This document shows positions 33,673 through 42,083 of a stretch of 64,000 nucleotides of DNA, piece by piece; position 1 is the first letter of the stretch; each line of letters starts with the position of its first letter. Origin of the DNA: Streptomyces sp. L-9-10. GTDB taxonomy: Bacteria; Actinomycetota; Actinomycetes; Streptomycetales; Streptomycetaceae. The notes under the pieces were generated by a model. That model ran no database searches, was not told the origin of the DNA, and worked only from the letters and a program-made list of their open reading frames with translations. Location: positions 1-64,000 of the forward strand of contig NZ_PHRF01000064.1 in the NCBI RefSeq assembly GCF_004151105.1, given 5' to 3'. Position numbers and translations under genes: made by a program.

Positions 33673-34404
33673 CTAGTTGGCGTCGCTCCGGGCCGGGGCG
33701 AGCAGCCCGTCGATGAGTACGCGTATCTTCCACGCGGCCCGGGTCGCCCCGTCTCCGCCGGTCAGCAGCGGGGCCAGCGCGCGGATCGTGGGGTAGCGCT
33801 CGGCGGGCAGTGACCGGTAGAGGGCGTCGAGCCGGGCCGCGAACGCCTCCTCCGCCTTCTCCTCCTCCGCGGCGGCTTCGGGGGGCGAGCCGCCCACCCG
33901 CTCCTGGCTCCGCCGGGCGCGGGACCACATCGCCTCCTCCAGCGCGGACGAGGCGATGTACTGGCCGATCAGGTCCGCCGCCCAGGCGCAGGCGGCGTCG
34001 CTGATCCCGCCGGTCCGCAGCAGCCGCAGCAACTCCTCGGTGATACGCAGGATGTGCGGGCCCGGCAGTGTGCCCGTCATGCCGACGGTCGCGATGTCGT
34101 TGTGGGCGGCCAGCGCGGTCACCGCGCGGTCCACGAGGAGTTCGAGCCGGGCGCGCCAGTCCCCGTCCGCGTCGGTGGGCAGCCGGACGTCCGCCACGGC
34201 CAGGTCGTGGGCGAGGGCCATCAGCGCGCCCCGGTCGGGCACGTACACGTACAGCGAGGCGGGTCCCGTCTGTACGGCCTGGGAGACCCGCCGCATGCTC
34301 ACCGCCTCGCATCCCAGCTCGTCCACCAGGGCCAGGGTGGCGGCCACGATCGCGTCGAGGCTCAGTGTGGTTTTCGCGGACCGGGTCCGTGGGCGGGCGG
34401 GCAT
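33673..34404 (-). CDS. TetR-family repressor, divergent to SDR
   Basis: 243 residues from ATG 34404, which has AGGA eight bases upstream; ATG 34413 overlaps that site. The N-terminal HTH covers about residues 15-60 (LDAIVAATLALVDELGCEAVSMRRVSQAVQTGPASLYVYVPDRG), and the C-terminal ligand domain resembles TetR_C of the tetracycline-repressor type. An Ala/Glu stretch near residues 165-180 is probably a loop. The intergenic region holds two palindromes; it most likely represses itself and the divergent dehydrogenase. Confidence 0.88.
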   Translation of the reverse strand: MPARPRTRSAKTTLSLDAIVAATLALVDELGCEAVSMRRVSQAVQTGPASLYVYVPDRGALMALAHDLAVADVRLPTDADGDWRARLELLVDRAVTALAAHNDIATVGMTGTLPGPHILRITEELLRLLRTGGISDAACAWAADLIGQYIASSALEEAMWSRARRSQERVGGSPPEAAAEEEKAEEAFAARLDALYRSLPAERYPTIRALAPLLTGGDGATRAAWKIRVLIDGLLAPARSDAN

Positions 34405-34419
34405 GGCCCTCATCCTAGC

Positions 34420-34440
34420 TTGACGAACGTCGTTCGTTAA
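34420..34440. promoter_or_regulatory. TetR operator candidate 1
   Basis: A 21-base palindrome: TTGACGAAC, spacer GTC, GTTCGTTAA. One mismatch from symmetry. Its centre is 34 bases from that of the second copy. It covers the TetR promoter side. Confidence 0.65.
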
Positions 34441-34453
34441 GGGCAGGCTGTCG

Positions 34454-34474
34454 TTGACGAACAGTGTTCGTCAA
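34454..34474. promoter_or_regulatory. TetR operator candidate 2
   Basis: A perfect 21-base palindrome: TTGACGAAC, spacer AGT, GTTCGTCAA. It lies 35 bases before the dehydrogenase start, where it would block that promoter. Confidence 0.7.
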
Positions 34475-34508
34475 TCCGCCCGCCCGCTCCCTCCGAAGGA
34501 GACACGTC

Positions 34509-35444
34509 ATGACCTGGGACGTACACCGCCTGCCGCGCGCCGAGGGCAAGACCTTCCTGGTCACCGGCGGGAACGCGGGGATCGGCTACTTCGTCGCCGA
34601 GCAGCTCGCCACGACCGGCGCCACGGTCGTCGTCGCCGGCCGCGGCACGTCGAAGGGCGAAGCGGCGACGGCCTCGATCCGTTCGCGGGTGCCGGGCGCG
34701 CTCGTGCGCCACGTACCGCTGGACCTCGCCGATCCCGCCTCGATCGAGAAGAGCGTGTACGCGCTCGGCGTGGAAGCCCTCGACGCGGTGGTCCTGAACG
34801 CCGGTGTGCTGCTGGACGATCCACCGCGCCGCGCGAGCGCCGTCGGCCACGAGCTGATGTTCGCCACCAACCACCTGGGGCACTTCGCCCTGACCGCGTG
34901 CCTCGCCCCGCTGCTCCACGCCGCGCCCGCCGCGCGGGTCGTCACCACGGGGAGCTTCGCCGCCAGAAGCGAACGGCTGGACCTCGACGACCTCCAGAGC
35001 ACGCGCGACTACCAGCCCAAACGCACCTACGGGCGGTCGAAACTGGCCCAGACGCTGTTCGGACTCGAACTCGACCGCCGACTGCGCGCGGCACACAGCA
35101 CGACCCTCAGCGTGGTGTGCCACCCCGGCGGCGCCCTGGACGCGCTGACGCCGTCCCGCGCCCCCCTGCGTGTGCGCACCACGGCCCAGCGCCTGCGCGG
35201 TCTGCCGCTGGGACTCCTGGTGCAGGGCAAGGAGGCGGGCGCGTGGCCGGCGGTCCGGGCCGTCCTCGACCCGGCCGTGCGCGGGGGCCAGTTGGTCGGC
35301 CCCCGGGTGTTCGGTCTGCGCGGCAGGCCACGGTTCGAGCCGGTACGCGAGCACTTCGCGGACACCGGCACGGCCCGCCGGCTATGGACGGCGAGCGTCG
35401 CCCTGACCGGCACGGACCCGGACCCCGCCGCGGGCGCGGGCTGA
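34509..35444 (+). CDS. short-chain dehydrogenase/reductase (TetR-controlled)
   Basis: 311 residues from ATG 34509, with GAAGGAGA eight bases upstream. Rossmann NAD(P) motif TGGNAGIGYF, NHLGHFALT, and the catalytic YGRSK (Tyr-x-x-x-Lys). The length and NAG-type motif match the retinol-dehydrogenase/WW-domain-oxidoreductase-like SDR group. Substrate unknown. It shares a promoter region with the divergent TetR gene. Confidence 0.88.
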   Translation: MTWDVHRLPRAEGKTFLVTGGNAGIGYFVAEQLATTGATVVVAGRGTSKGEAATASIRSRVPGALVRHVPLDLADPASIEKSVYALGVEALDAVVLNAGVLLDDPPRRASAVGHELMFATNHLGHFALTACLAPLLHAAPAARVVTTGSFAARSERLDLDDLQSTRDYQPKRTYGRSKLAQTLFGLELDRRLRAAHSTTLSVVCHPGGALDALTPSRAPLRVRTTAQRLRGLPLGLLVQGKEAGAWPAVRAVLDPAVRGGQLVGPRVFGLRGRPRFEPVREHFADTGTARRLWTASVALTGTDPDPAAGAG

Positions 35445-35477
35445 GTGCGGCGGGCCGGCGCCCCCTGTCTGCGCGGG

Positions 35478-36425
35478 CTACCTCGCGATGGCCGATCCGG
35501 AGGCAAACGAGTTCCGCTGGGGCTGTACGACGGGGAACGTCACCCCGGTGAGGTCTTCGGAGACGGCCCACAGCCGCTGCTGGACGGCTGCCTCGTACGA
35601 CTGCGGGCTGGAGGTGACCAGCCGGGGGTGGCCCTTGATCTCGTTGCGTCCGCCGGGACCGTAGTACTGGCCGCCGAGCGCGGCGGGGTCGGTGGCGGCG
35701 CGCAAGGTCGGCAGCGCGCCCATCGCGGGCGTCTGGGTGATCAGCGGCGCGAGCCAGGTGAGCGGAAGCCGGAGGGCCGCGGGGGTGTTGCGGGCGAGTT
35801 CGGTGCTGGACATACCGGGGTGCGCGGCCACCGCGACGGTGGTGCCGTGCGCGGCGAGCCGGCGCTGTAGCTCGTACGTGAACATCAGGTTGGCCAGCTT
35901 GGACTGACCATAGGCGGCGGCCCTGCCGTACGACCGTTCCCACTGGAGGTCGTCGAAGTGGATCGCGGCCCGGATGCGGTGGCCGGTGCTGCTGACCGTC
36001 ACCACACGCGAGCCGGGCACCGGCAGCATCAGGTCCAGCAGCAGCCCGGTGAGCGCGAAGTGGCCGAGGTGGTTGGTGCCGAACTGCGTCTCGAAGCCGT
36101 CCCGGGTGGTCTGCTTCGGGGTGTACATCACGCCGGCGTTGTTGATCAGCAGGTCGATCCGGTCGAACCGGGACCGCAGCGCCGCCGCCGCGGTCCGGAC
36201 GGAGTCGAGCGAGGTCAGGTCCAGCGCCTGCACGGTCACGTCGCCGGTCATGCGGGCCGCGGCCTGCTCGCCCTTCGCGGCGTTGCGCACGGCGAGCACC
36301 ACGGACGCCCCGCGCTCGGCGAGCGCCTTCGCGGTCTCGTACCCCAGTCCGGTGTTGGCCCCGGTCACCACGGCCACCCGCCCGCGCTGGTCCGGAATAT
36401 TCGCCGTCGTCCACTTCTCGCTCAT
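35478..36425 (-). CDS. short-chain dehydrogenase/reductase (second)
   Basis: 315 residues. TGANTGLGYETAKALAERGA (NADP motif), NNAGVMYTPKQTT, NHLGHFALTGLLL, VSSTGHR (catalytic Ser) and YGQSKLANLMF (Tyr, Lys). Same SDR subgroup as the 34509 gene but diverged. Divergent from a TetR gene, with three repeats of a palindromic operator between them, so it is probably induced by a small molecule that the TetR protein senses. Confidence 0.88.
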   Translation of the reverse strand: MSEKWTTANIPDQRGRVAVVTGANTGLGYETAKALAERGASVVLAVRNAAKGEQAAARMTGDVTVQALDLTSLDSVRTAAAALRSRFDRIDLLINNAGVMYTPKQTTRDGFETQFGTNHLGHFALTGLLLDLMLPVPGSRVVTVSSTGHRIRAAIHFDDLQWERSYGRAAAYGQSKLANLMFTYELQRRLAAHGTTVAVAAHPGMSSTELARNTPAALRLPLTWLAPLITQTPAMGALPTLRAATDPAALGGQYYGPGGRNEIKGHPRLVTSSPQSYEAAVQQRLWAVSEDLTGVTFPVVQPQRNSFASGSAIAR

Positions 36426-36445
36426 GCCAGACTCCCAGTCGATTA

Positions 36446-36517
36446 ACGTACCGAAGGTATCTTGTGTCGATGACGTTAAAGTACTTTCGGTACGTTGTCA
36501 ACGTACCGCAGGTACGT
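36446..36517. promoter_or_regulatory. three ACGTACC-N3-GGTACGT operator copies
   Basis: Site 3 (36501-36517) is a perfect palindrome, ACGTACC, GCA, GGTACGT. Site 2 (36479-36495) and site 1 (36446-36462) keep one good half each. They fill the gap between the SDR and TetR starts; centre spacings are 33 and 22 bases. Confidence 0.7.
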
Positions 36518-36534
36518 AAGGTAGGCTGGCGATC

Positions 36535-37200
36535 GTGACGTTCCAGCGGGCGCGAACCGAAGAGCAGCGGGAGATCCGCCGACGGGCGATCCTCGACATG
36601 GCGTCGGCGATGCTCGACGAGATGCCTGTGGCCGCGGTCACCCTGAACGAGCTCAGCCGCCGGGTAGGTCTGGCGAAGCCGAATGTGCTGCGCTACTTCG
36701 AGTCCCGCGAGGCGGTGCTGCTGGAACTGCTCGACCTCTTCCTTCAGGAGTGGCTGACGGAAGTGGCGGGCGAGTTGGCCGCCGGTGTCGACGAGGATCT
36801 GCCCATGCCCGAGCGGGCGGCAGCGGTGGCCGAGGTCCTCAGCCGCTCACTCTCCGGCCGAGTGGTGCTGTGCGACCTCTTCGGCGCGCAGGGCAGCGTC
36901 CTGGAACACAACGTCTCCGTCGAGGTCGTGGCACGCTACAAGCGCGCCTCCCTGGATCGCCTGGCGACCATGACCGCCCTGATCGAGAAGTACCTGCCGG
37001 AACTGGGCGAGAACGCGACGCTGTTCAGCCTGCAAACCATGGTCATGGCCGGCGCGCTGTCGGCGTACAGCACACCCCCGCCCAGCCTGCGGGCGGCCTA
37101 CCAGGTCGAGCCCGACCTGGCCCGCTTCCACTTGGAGCTGAAGGACTCCTTGAAGCTGGCCCTGACCGCGACCCTCCTGGGCGTGCTGCCCCGCCGCTGA
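36535..37200 (+). CDS. TetR-family regulator
   Basis: 221 residues from GTG 36535. HTH in EIRRRAILDMASAMLDEMPVAAVTLNELSRRVGLAKPNVLRYFESREAV. The helical C-terminal domain belongs to the TetR_C group often paired with dehydrogenases. It likely represses itself and the divergent SDR through the ACGTACC sites. Confidence 0.9.
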   Translation: MTFQRARTEEQREIRRRAILDMASAMLDEMPVAAVTLNELSRRVGLAKPNVLRYFESREAVLLELLDLFLQEWLTEVAGELAAGVDEDLPMPERAAAVAEVLSRSLSGRVVLCDLFGAQGSVLEHNVSVEVVARYKRASLDRLATMTALIEKYLPELGENATLFSLQTMVMAGALSAYSTPPPSLRAAYQVEPDLARFHLELKDSLKLALTATLLGVLPRR

Positions 37201-37238
37201 CCTGCGGTTGTCCAGTGGGTGCCCCGGCCGGGCCGATG

Positions 37239-37895
37239 TCACGGCCGGGGCCCCTCCTCGGCGGCGTCGAACGCGGGCGCGAGCGGGGCCAGCGCCGCGC
37301 GGAGCCGGCCGGGCAGCGAGCCGGACGGTGTGACCAGGCCGCCGGTGCCGAAGCCCTCCGCGGCCCCCGCGGTCCCGCCCGGCCGCAGCCAGCCCTCCAG
37401 TGCGATGCGCACCGCCGCGGCCACGCTCGCCGCGAGGACCCGGGCCGTGTACGTTCCGGCGCCCTTGAGCCGTTCGGCGATCACCGCTGTGAGAGGGGCT
37501 TCGATTCCGGCGGTGGCGTCGAGGAACGCGTCGCGCAGCGTGGTCCGGGCGGTGATCAGCAGCAGCACCTCGCGCTCGCGCTCACCGCTGTTCGTGTACT
37601 GCTCGATCACCGCCTCGGTGACGGCGTCGGCCAGACGTGCTCCCGTGGGCCGGGCGGCGACCGCCGCCGCGACGCGCGCCTCCCGGTCTGCGGTGATGGC
37701 GGCGACGATCGCGTGCTCGCGGCTGGCGAAGTAGTTGTTGTAGGTGCGCGGTGAGACCCCGGCGGCCTCGGCGATGTCCTCGACCCGCACCTGGTCCGGC
37801 CCGCGCTCCACGGCCAGCCGCAGGGCCGCCTCGCGCAGCGCCTCGCGTGTGGCCTGCTTCTTCCGCTCCCGCAGCCCCGGTGGTGGTGTCGTCAC
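37239..37895 (-). CDS. TetR-family regulator, divergent to unknown protein
   Basis: 218 residues from GTG 37895 (VTTPPPGLRERKKQATREAL). HTH in LRLAVERGPDQVRVEDIAEAAGVSPRTYNNYFASREHAI, typical of actinobacterial TetR proteins of the MftR-like type. GTG 37895 is chosen over a longer frame that would overlap the operator. Confidence 0.88.
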   Translation of the reverse strand: MTTPPPGLRERKKQATREALREAALRLAVERGPDQVRVEDIAEAAGVSPRTYNNYFASREHAIVAAITADREARVAAAVAARPTGARLADAVTEAVIEQYTNSGEREREVLLLITARTTLRDAFLDATAGIEAPLTAVIAERLKGAGTYTARVLAASVAAAVRIALEGWLRPGGTAGAAEGFGTGGLVTPSGSLPGRLRAALAPLAPAFDAAEEGPRP

Positions 37896-37918
37896 GCTGT
37901 CAGCGTCCCAGACGAGAC

Positions 37919-37946
37919 TGCGTACACGCAAACTTGCGTGCACGCA
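37919..37946. promoter_or_regulatory. TetR operator candidate with GCGTACACGCAA / TTGCGTGCACGC arms
   Basis: 12-base arms with one mismatch in a 28-base element between the divergent TetR and unknown genes. It overlaps the likely -35/-10 regions of both. Autoregulation is the obvious inference. Confidence 0.6.
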
Positions 37947-37983
37947 CTTTTACTGTCAGCCTCGACCCCGCCGAGACCGAACG

Positions 37984-38019
37984 GCGAGACCGACAGCGAG
38001 ACCGACAGAGAGACCGACG
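37984..38019 (+). repeat. three 12-base tandem repeats (GCGAGACCGACA) in the leader
   Basis: Exact units at 37984-37995 and 37996-38007, a variant at 38008-38019. It lies in the leader just before the ribosome site (GGAGAGG) of the downstream gene. Unit length is a multiple of three, but no frame is needed here. Confidence 0.75.
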
Positions 38020-38033
38020 GAGAGGACGCCGCC

Positions 38034-39059
38034 GTGCGAGCAAGAGGAATGACCTACGACACCGGATTCGTCGTGCACGGTCAGATGTCCCGTGAGCACT
38101 TCGACCCCGCGGTGGTCCGGCGCGAGCTGGCCATCATCCGCGACGACCTGCACTGTGACGCGGTCCAGATCATCGGCGGCGACCCGGACCGGCTGGAGCT
38201 GGCCGCCGGTATCGCCGCCGGACTCGGCCTGGAGGTCTGGTTCTCGCCCTATCCGCTGGAACTGGACCCGGACAGGATCCTCGCGCTCTTCCGCGACTGC
38301 GCCGGGCGAGCGGAACGGCTCCGGCGGCAGGGGGCCGCGGTCGTGTTCGTCGCGGGGGTCGAGCTGAGCGTGATGAACCGCGGGTTCCTGCCCGGTGAGA
38401 GCGCCGAGGAGCGGGTCGGGCAGCTGATGAGCCGGCCCGGTCGGAGGGCCGAGGCGATGCGCGAGCTGGGCGTACGCGTCAACGCGTTCCTCCGCGACGC
38501 CGTCGTCGCGATCCGCGAGCGCTTCCAGGGCAAGCTCACCTACGCGTCCATCCAGTTCGAGCAGGTCGACTGGACTCCCTTCGACTTCGTGACGTTCGAG
38601 CTGATCCGCTCCGCCGAGGTCGCCGACCGGTTCCGGGAGGCGGTGCGCACCCTGGCCCAGGGCCCGAAGCCGCTCGCCATCACCGGGTTCGGCACCGCGG
38701 CCTACCGGGGCGCGGGGGACCGGGGCGGGCGGGTACTGGACGTGGTCGAGCACGACCCGGAGACCAAGGCCCCGGTACGGCTGGACGGCGTGTACGAGCG
38801 CGACGAGGCCGGCCAGGCCGCCTATCTGAGCGAACTGCTGGAGATCTTCGAGACCGAGGGCGTGGACAGCGCGTTCGTGTTCCTGTTCGCCCTGCCCGGC
38901 TACCCGCACCGCCCCGACGGCGACCCCAGGGACGACCTGGACCGGGCCGGCCTGGGCATCGTCAAGCTCCTCCCGGGGCGCCGGGGGCAGACCTACCCCG
39001 ACATGGAATGGGAACCCAAGGCCGCCTTCACGGCAGTGGCGCGGCGGTATCGGAGGTGA
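38034..39059 (+). CDS. unrecognised 341-residue protein, possibly a TIM-barrel hydrolase
   Basis: I do not recognise a named family with certainty. GTG 38034 has GGAGAGG eight bases upstream; ATG 38049 is an alternative. Alternating strands and helices with acidic strand ends (VQIIGGDPDRLELAAGIAAGLGLEVWFSPYPLELDP, VVFVAGVELSVMNRGF, YASIQFEQVDWTPFDFVTFEL) look like a TIM barrel of the glycoside-hydrolase type, with Glu in VELSV and QFEQVDW as candidate catalytic residues (inference). I recall homologues annotated as abortive-infection protein on weak grounds. Divergent to a TetR gene, so probably ligand-induced. Confidence 0.55.
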   Translation: MRARGMTYDTGFVVHGQMSREHFDPAVVRRELAIIRDDLHCDAVQIIGGDPDRLELAAGIAAGLGLEVWFSPYPLELDPDRILALFRDCAGRAERLRRQGAAVVFVAGVELSVMNRGFLPGESAEERVGQLMSRPGRRAEAMRELGVRVNAFLRDAVVAIRERFQGKLTYASIQFEQVDWTPFDFVTFELIRSAEVADRFREAVRTLAQGPKPLAITGFGTAAYRGAGDRGGRVLDVVEHDPETKAPVRLDGVYERDEAGQAAYLSELLEIFETEGVDSAFVFLFALPGYPHRPDGDPRDDLDRAGLGIVKLLPGRRGQTYPDMEWEPKAAFTAVARRYRR

Positions 39060-39088
39060 CGTACCGGAGGTGACGGGGCCCGGAGCGG

Positions 39089-40540
39089 TCAGCCCGCGAG
39101 GGACGCGCCGAAGGACGTCTTCACCGCTCCGTAGCCGAACTCGTCCGGGCCGAAGATGATGGAGCCGCTGCCGGTGAGTCCGTCGCGGCTGCCGTGCAGC
39201 ATGCTGACCGCGCCGCTGTCACGCCACTTGCCCGGGACGCCCACGGCCACATCGGTCGTCCCGTCACCGTCGTAGTCACCGACGGCCAGCGCCGAACCGA
39301 ACCGGTCGCCGTTCTCGGCCACGCCGGTGACGCCCTTGGTGTCGAGCGATACGGTCCGCTCGGCCGAGTCGAGCCACTCCGGGCCGCCCGTGGCGACGAC
39401 GAGGGCACCGGCGTCGCGGAAGCCGTCGCTGTCGGGTGCCTGGGTGTCGCCGACGAGCAGATCGGCGTGGCCGTCTCCGTTGATGTCCGCGAGATGCACC
39501 CTGTCGCTGTTGTACGCGCCGCCCTTGAACGCCACGGCACGTGCCGCGTCCAGACCGTCGGCGGTGCCGGGGAACGTACGCAGCAGATGGTCGTCGGGGC
39601 CGTCGCCGAAGCCCGTGCCGATGACGACGTCGTCCTTGCCGTCGCCGTTGATGTCACCAGCCACGGCCGTGTATCCGGCAAAGGGCAGAGAGATGTCCCG
39701 GCCGAGCGACGAGCCCTTGAGCCCCGCCTTGGAGCCCGGCAGCACGCCGAGGGTGCCCTGGTCGGCGGGGTCGTCGAAGTGGGCCACGGTGATGAGGTCG
39801 TCGAAACCGTCACCGTTGACGTCACCGGTCGATATGCCCTGCGTTCCGGCGCCGCCGCCCGGTGGACCGGACCGGGTGATGCGCGGGGACGGCGTCGAAC
39901 GCAGGTCCTTCGCGCCGAGGACGATGTCGACCCGGTCCCCGTCGGGGACGGCGAGGTCCTGGAGCCCGTCTCCGTTGAAGTCGCCCAGCGCCAGACCGCC
40001 CCCGAACCCCTGATGCGTCGTCAGGCTCGGCGAGTGGAACGTGATGGCGCGCGCGGAGAGGCCGCCCGGCGAGCCGAAGACGATGGTCACCGATCCCGCG
40101 CCCTTGACGCCACCGGCGTTCGCGCCGCTCGCCCCGACGACCAGCTCCGCGTATCCGTCCCCGTCCATGTCCCCCAGGGCCAGCGCGGACCCGAACCGGG
40201 CGTCGCTCTGCGGTGCGCCGGGGATCCCGGCGCTCGACGGGGTGAGCCGCTGGTGCTTCCTGGAGGCGATGCCGACGGCGTGATCGCTCTTGGCGCCGAA
40301 CGTCACCGTCACGTACCCCGCCTTGGCGCGCCCCTGCACGGCGCCGTCCGGCGCCCCGATGGCGAGATCGTCGTAACCGTCGCCGTTCAGATCGGCCGCC
40401 TTGCCCGAACCCGCTGTGGCCGCGGCCAGGCTCACGGGACTGCGGACGCCCGAGGCACCCGTACTGGCGGCGAGGTACGACACTCCGGCCAGTGCCACTC
40501 CGGTCACCACGGCGCCTATGAACAGCGGGCGTTTGCGCAT
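39089..40540 (-). CDS. secreted FG-GAP repeat protein (integrin-alpha-like)
   Basis: 483 residues. An N-terminal signal peptide (MRKRPLFIGAVVTGVALAGVSYLAAS). About seven FG-GAP/VCBS repeats follow, with Ca-binding DxDGDG or DxNGDG loops: DLNGDGYDDLAIGAPDG, DMDGDGYAELVVGAS, DFNGDGLQDLAVP, DVNGDGFDDLITV, DINGDGKDDVVIG, DINGDGHADLLVGD, DYDGDGTTDVAVGVPG. These fold as a beta-propeller. Probably an extracellular adhesion or scaffold protein; no enzyme motif is seen. Confidence 0.9.
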   Translation of the reverse strand: MRKRPLFIGAVVTGVALAGVSYLAASTGASGVRSPVSLAAATAGSGKAADLNGDGYDDLAIGAPDGAVQGRAKAGYVTVTFGAKSDHAVGIASRKHQRLTPSSAGIPGAPQSDARFGSALALGDMDGDGYAELVVGASGANAGGVKGAGSVTIVFGSPGGLSARAITFHSPSLTTHQGFGGGLALGDFNGDGLQDLAVPDGDRVDIVLGAKDLRSTPSPRITRSGPPGGGAGTQGISTGDVNGDGFDDLITVAHFDDPADQGTLGVLPGSKAGLKGSSLGRDISLPFAGYTAVAGDINGDGKDDVVIGTGFGDGPDDHLLRTFPGTADGLDAARAVAFKGGAYNSDRVHLADINGDGHADLLVGDTQAPDSDGFRDAGALVVATGGPEWLDSAERTVSLDTKGVTGVAENGDRFGSALAVGDYDGDGTTDVAVGVPGKWRDSGAVSMLHGSRDGLTGSGSIIFGPDEFGYGAVKTSFGASLAG

Positions 40541-40582
40541 ACTCGTTACCTCTGTCGCGGGACGTACGAAAGGACCCGCCCG

Positions 40583-40810
40583 TCAGCAGGACCGGCGATA
40601 CGCGGGCTCGTCCTGCTTGAGGGCGGTGATGAAGGTGGACCAGTGGTGGGTGGGGAAGAGGATGGCGGGGCCGTGCGGGTCCTTGCTGTCCCGGACGGGG
40701 ACGGCGGCGGGGTGGCCGTCGGAGATCTCGACGCACGCGCCGTCTCCGTTGTTGCAGTAGCTCGACTTGCGCCATGCGGTCAGTGCGGACGCGTTGGGGA
40801 TCCGGGTCAT
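40583..40810 (-). CDS. DUF397 protein, copy 1
   Basis: 75 residues from ATG 40810 (MTRIPNASALTAW), with AAAGGA eight bases upstream; the longer reading would use a TTG. DUF397 motifs: AWRKSSYCNNGDGACVEI, VPVRDSKDPHGPAILFP, W-x-x-F. Nearly identical over about 130 bases to the gene just upstream, so a recent duplication. DUF397 proteins accompany XRE/DUF5753 regulators (WhiJ type) in Streptomyces and modulate them. Confidence 0.88.
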   Translation of the reverse strand: MTRIPNASALTAWRKSSYCNNGDGACVEISDGHPAAVPVRDSKDPHGPAILFPTHHWSTFITALKQDEPAYRRSC

Positions 40811-40840
40811 CTTCAATGTCCTTTCAGCTCTTCGGCTGGT

Positions 40841-41056
40841 TCAGGCGGGGAGTTGCCCGTGCTTGACGGCGGTGACGAAGGTGGACCAGTGGCCGGTGGG
40901 GAAGAGGATGGCGGGGCCGTGCGGGTCCTTGCTGTCCCGGACCGGTACGGCGGCGGGGTAGCCGTCGGAGACCTCGACGCACCCGCCCGCCCCGTTGTCG
41001 CTGTGGCTCGACTTACGCCAGGCGGGCAGAGCGGAAGCGTCAGGAATCGTCTTCAT
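40841..41056 (-). CDS. DUF397 protein, copy 2
   Basis: 71 residues from ATG 41056; ATG 41062 lies too close to the AAAGAG site. WRKSSHSDNGAGGCVEV, VPVRDSKDPHGPAILFP and FVTAVKHGQLPA. The start overlaps the XRE regulator's 3' end by 17 bases, so translation is coupled. Copy 1 follows 30 bases later. Confidence 0.9.
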   Translation of the reverse strand: MKTIPDASALPAWRKSSHSDNGAGGCVEVSDGYPAAVPVRDSKDPHGPAILFPTGHWSTFVTAVKHGQLPA

Positions 41057-41879
41057 CTTCATACTCTTTCAGGTATCTACGGATCAGGTCGAGAGATTCA
41101 TCATCCGTCAGGGCCATCGAGCGAGCCAGATCGAAACCCTCCGTCAGCTCAACCACCCTCTTTGTCGACTCTACTGCTTCGCCGGAGTTGAAGCTCTCGA
41201 CCAGAGCGATCGTCCCTCCCTCTTTCAAGGTCATGAGAGTCAGCCCACCTCCCAGCATGGGGTGCATGCCCTTGGCGAACGGGAGAACCTGGATCGTGAT
41301 GCGAGGCCGGGTAGCCATCTTCACGAGATGGCGTAGCTGCTCAACCATGTGCCGCTTGCACGCCGTTGGGCGCCTCAGGGCGGCTTCGTCGACCATTGCC
41401 CAATAGGGAAGTGGTTCTTCTCGGTCGAATACCCGTTGTCTGCGCATGCGGATAGCGATGCGCTCATTCAGTCCGTCCTCGGACTCGTTGGGGAGCGACC
41501 TGCGGAACAACTCGCGTGCGTACTCCTCCGTTTGAAGAAGTCCGGGGATCAGGCTGCTCGTGAAGACCTGGATTCGCTCCGCTGACGGCTCCTTGCTGAT
41601 GAACACCCGGCTGTAGTCAGGAATCAGCGAGTCGTGTGCCAGCTCCAGCAGATCCACCAACACGCCGTCCGTGTCGAAGAATTCGTCCAGCAACCGCACC
41701 AGCGCTTCCGACGGAAGCTGGTCCCCCAACTCGACCCGGCCGAGATAGCTGTGCGAGTAGCCCCCCACCTGTTCGGAGAGCTGACGGATCGACAGCCCCT
41801 TCCGTTCTCGCAGGCGACGCACTCGCCGGCCCAGCCTCAATCGTGGTGTGAGCTTGTCCGATTCGTTGTTCAGCTCCAC
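41040..41879 (-). CDS. XRE/DUF5753 regulator (WhiJ/Scr1-like)
   Basis: 279 residues from GTG 41879. N-terminal HTH (about residues 12-70: LGRRVRRLRERKGLSIRQLSEQVGGYSHSYLGRVELG), then DUF5753 (EPSAERIQVFTSSLIPGLLQTEEYARELF, MRRQRVFDREEPLPYW, ITIQVLPFAKGMHPML). Homologues such as WhiJ repress development genes and act together with DUF397 partners and RsbW-like ATPases, which is the local layout. Acidic C-terminus (EYEDEDDS). Confidence 0.9.
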   Translation of the reverse strand: MELNNESDKLTPRLRLGRRVRRLRERKGLSIRQLSEQVGGYSHSYLGRVELGDQLPSEALVRLLDEFFDTDGVLVDLLELAHDSLIPDYSRVFISKEPSAERIQVFTSSLIPGLLQTEEYARELFRRSLPNESEDGLNERIAIRMRRQRVFDREEPLPYWAMVDEAALRRPTACKRHMVEQLRHLVKMATRPRITIQVLPFAKGMHPMLGGGLTLMTLKEGGTIALVESFNSGEAVESTKRVVELTEGFDLARSMALTDDESLDLIRRYLKEYEDEDDS

Positions 41880-42083
41880 TGGGATCGAACCTTCTTTCGC
41901 TCAACCCGCCGTCCACCGCGGGTTTTTGGTGACAGCTCGGATATGCCTCCAGTGTGCCCGATAGGGGATCGTAATGGCCACCCCTTCCCGACATTCAGAC
42001 CGCCGAAGTGTGGCTATTCCGTTGGGAATTCAATAGATGCCGTGGGGTCTATTTCGCATGGCCAAAACGGAAAGGTGCTCACC

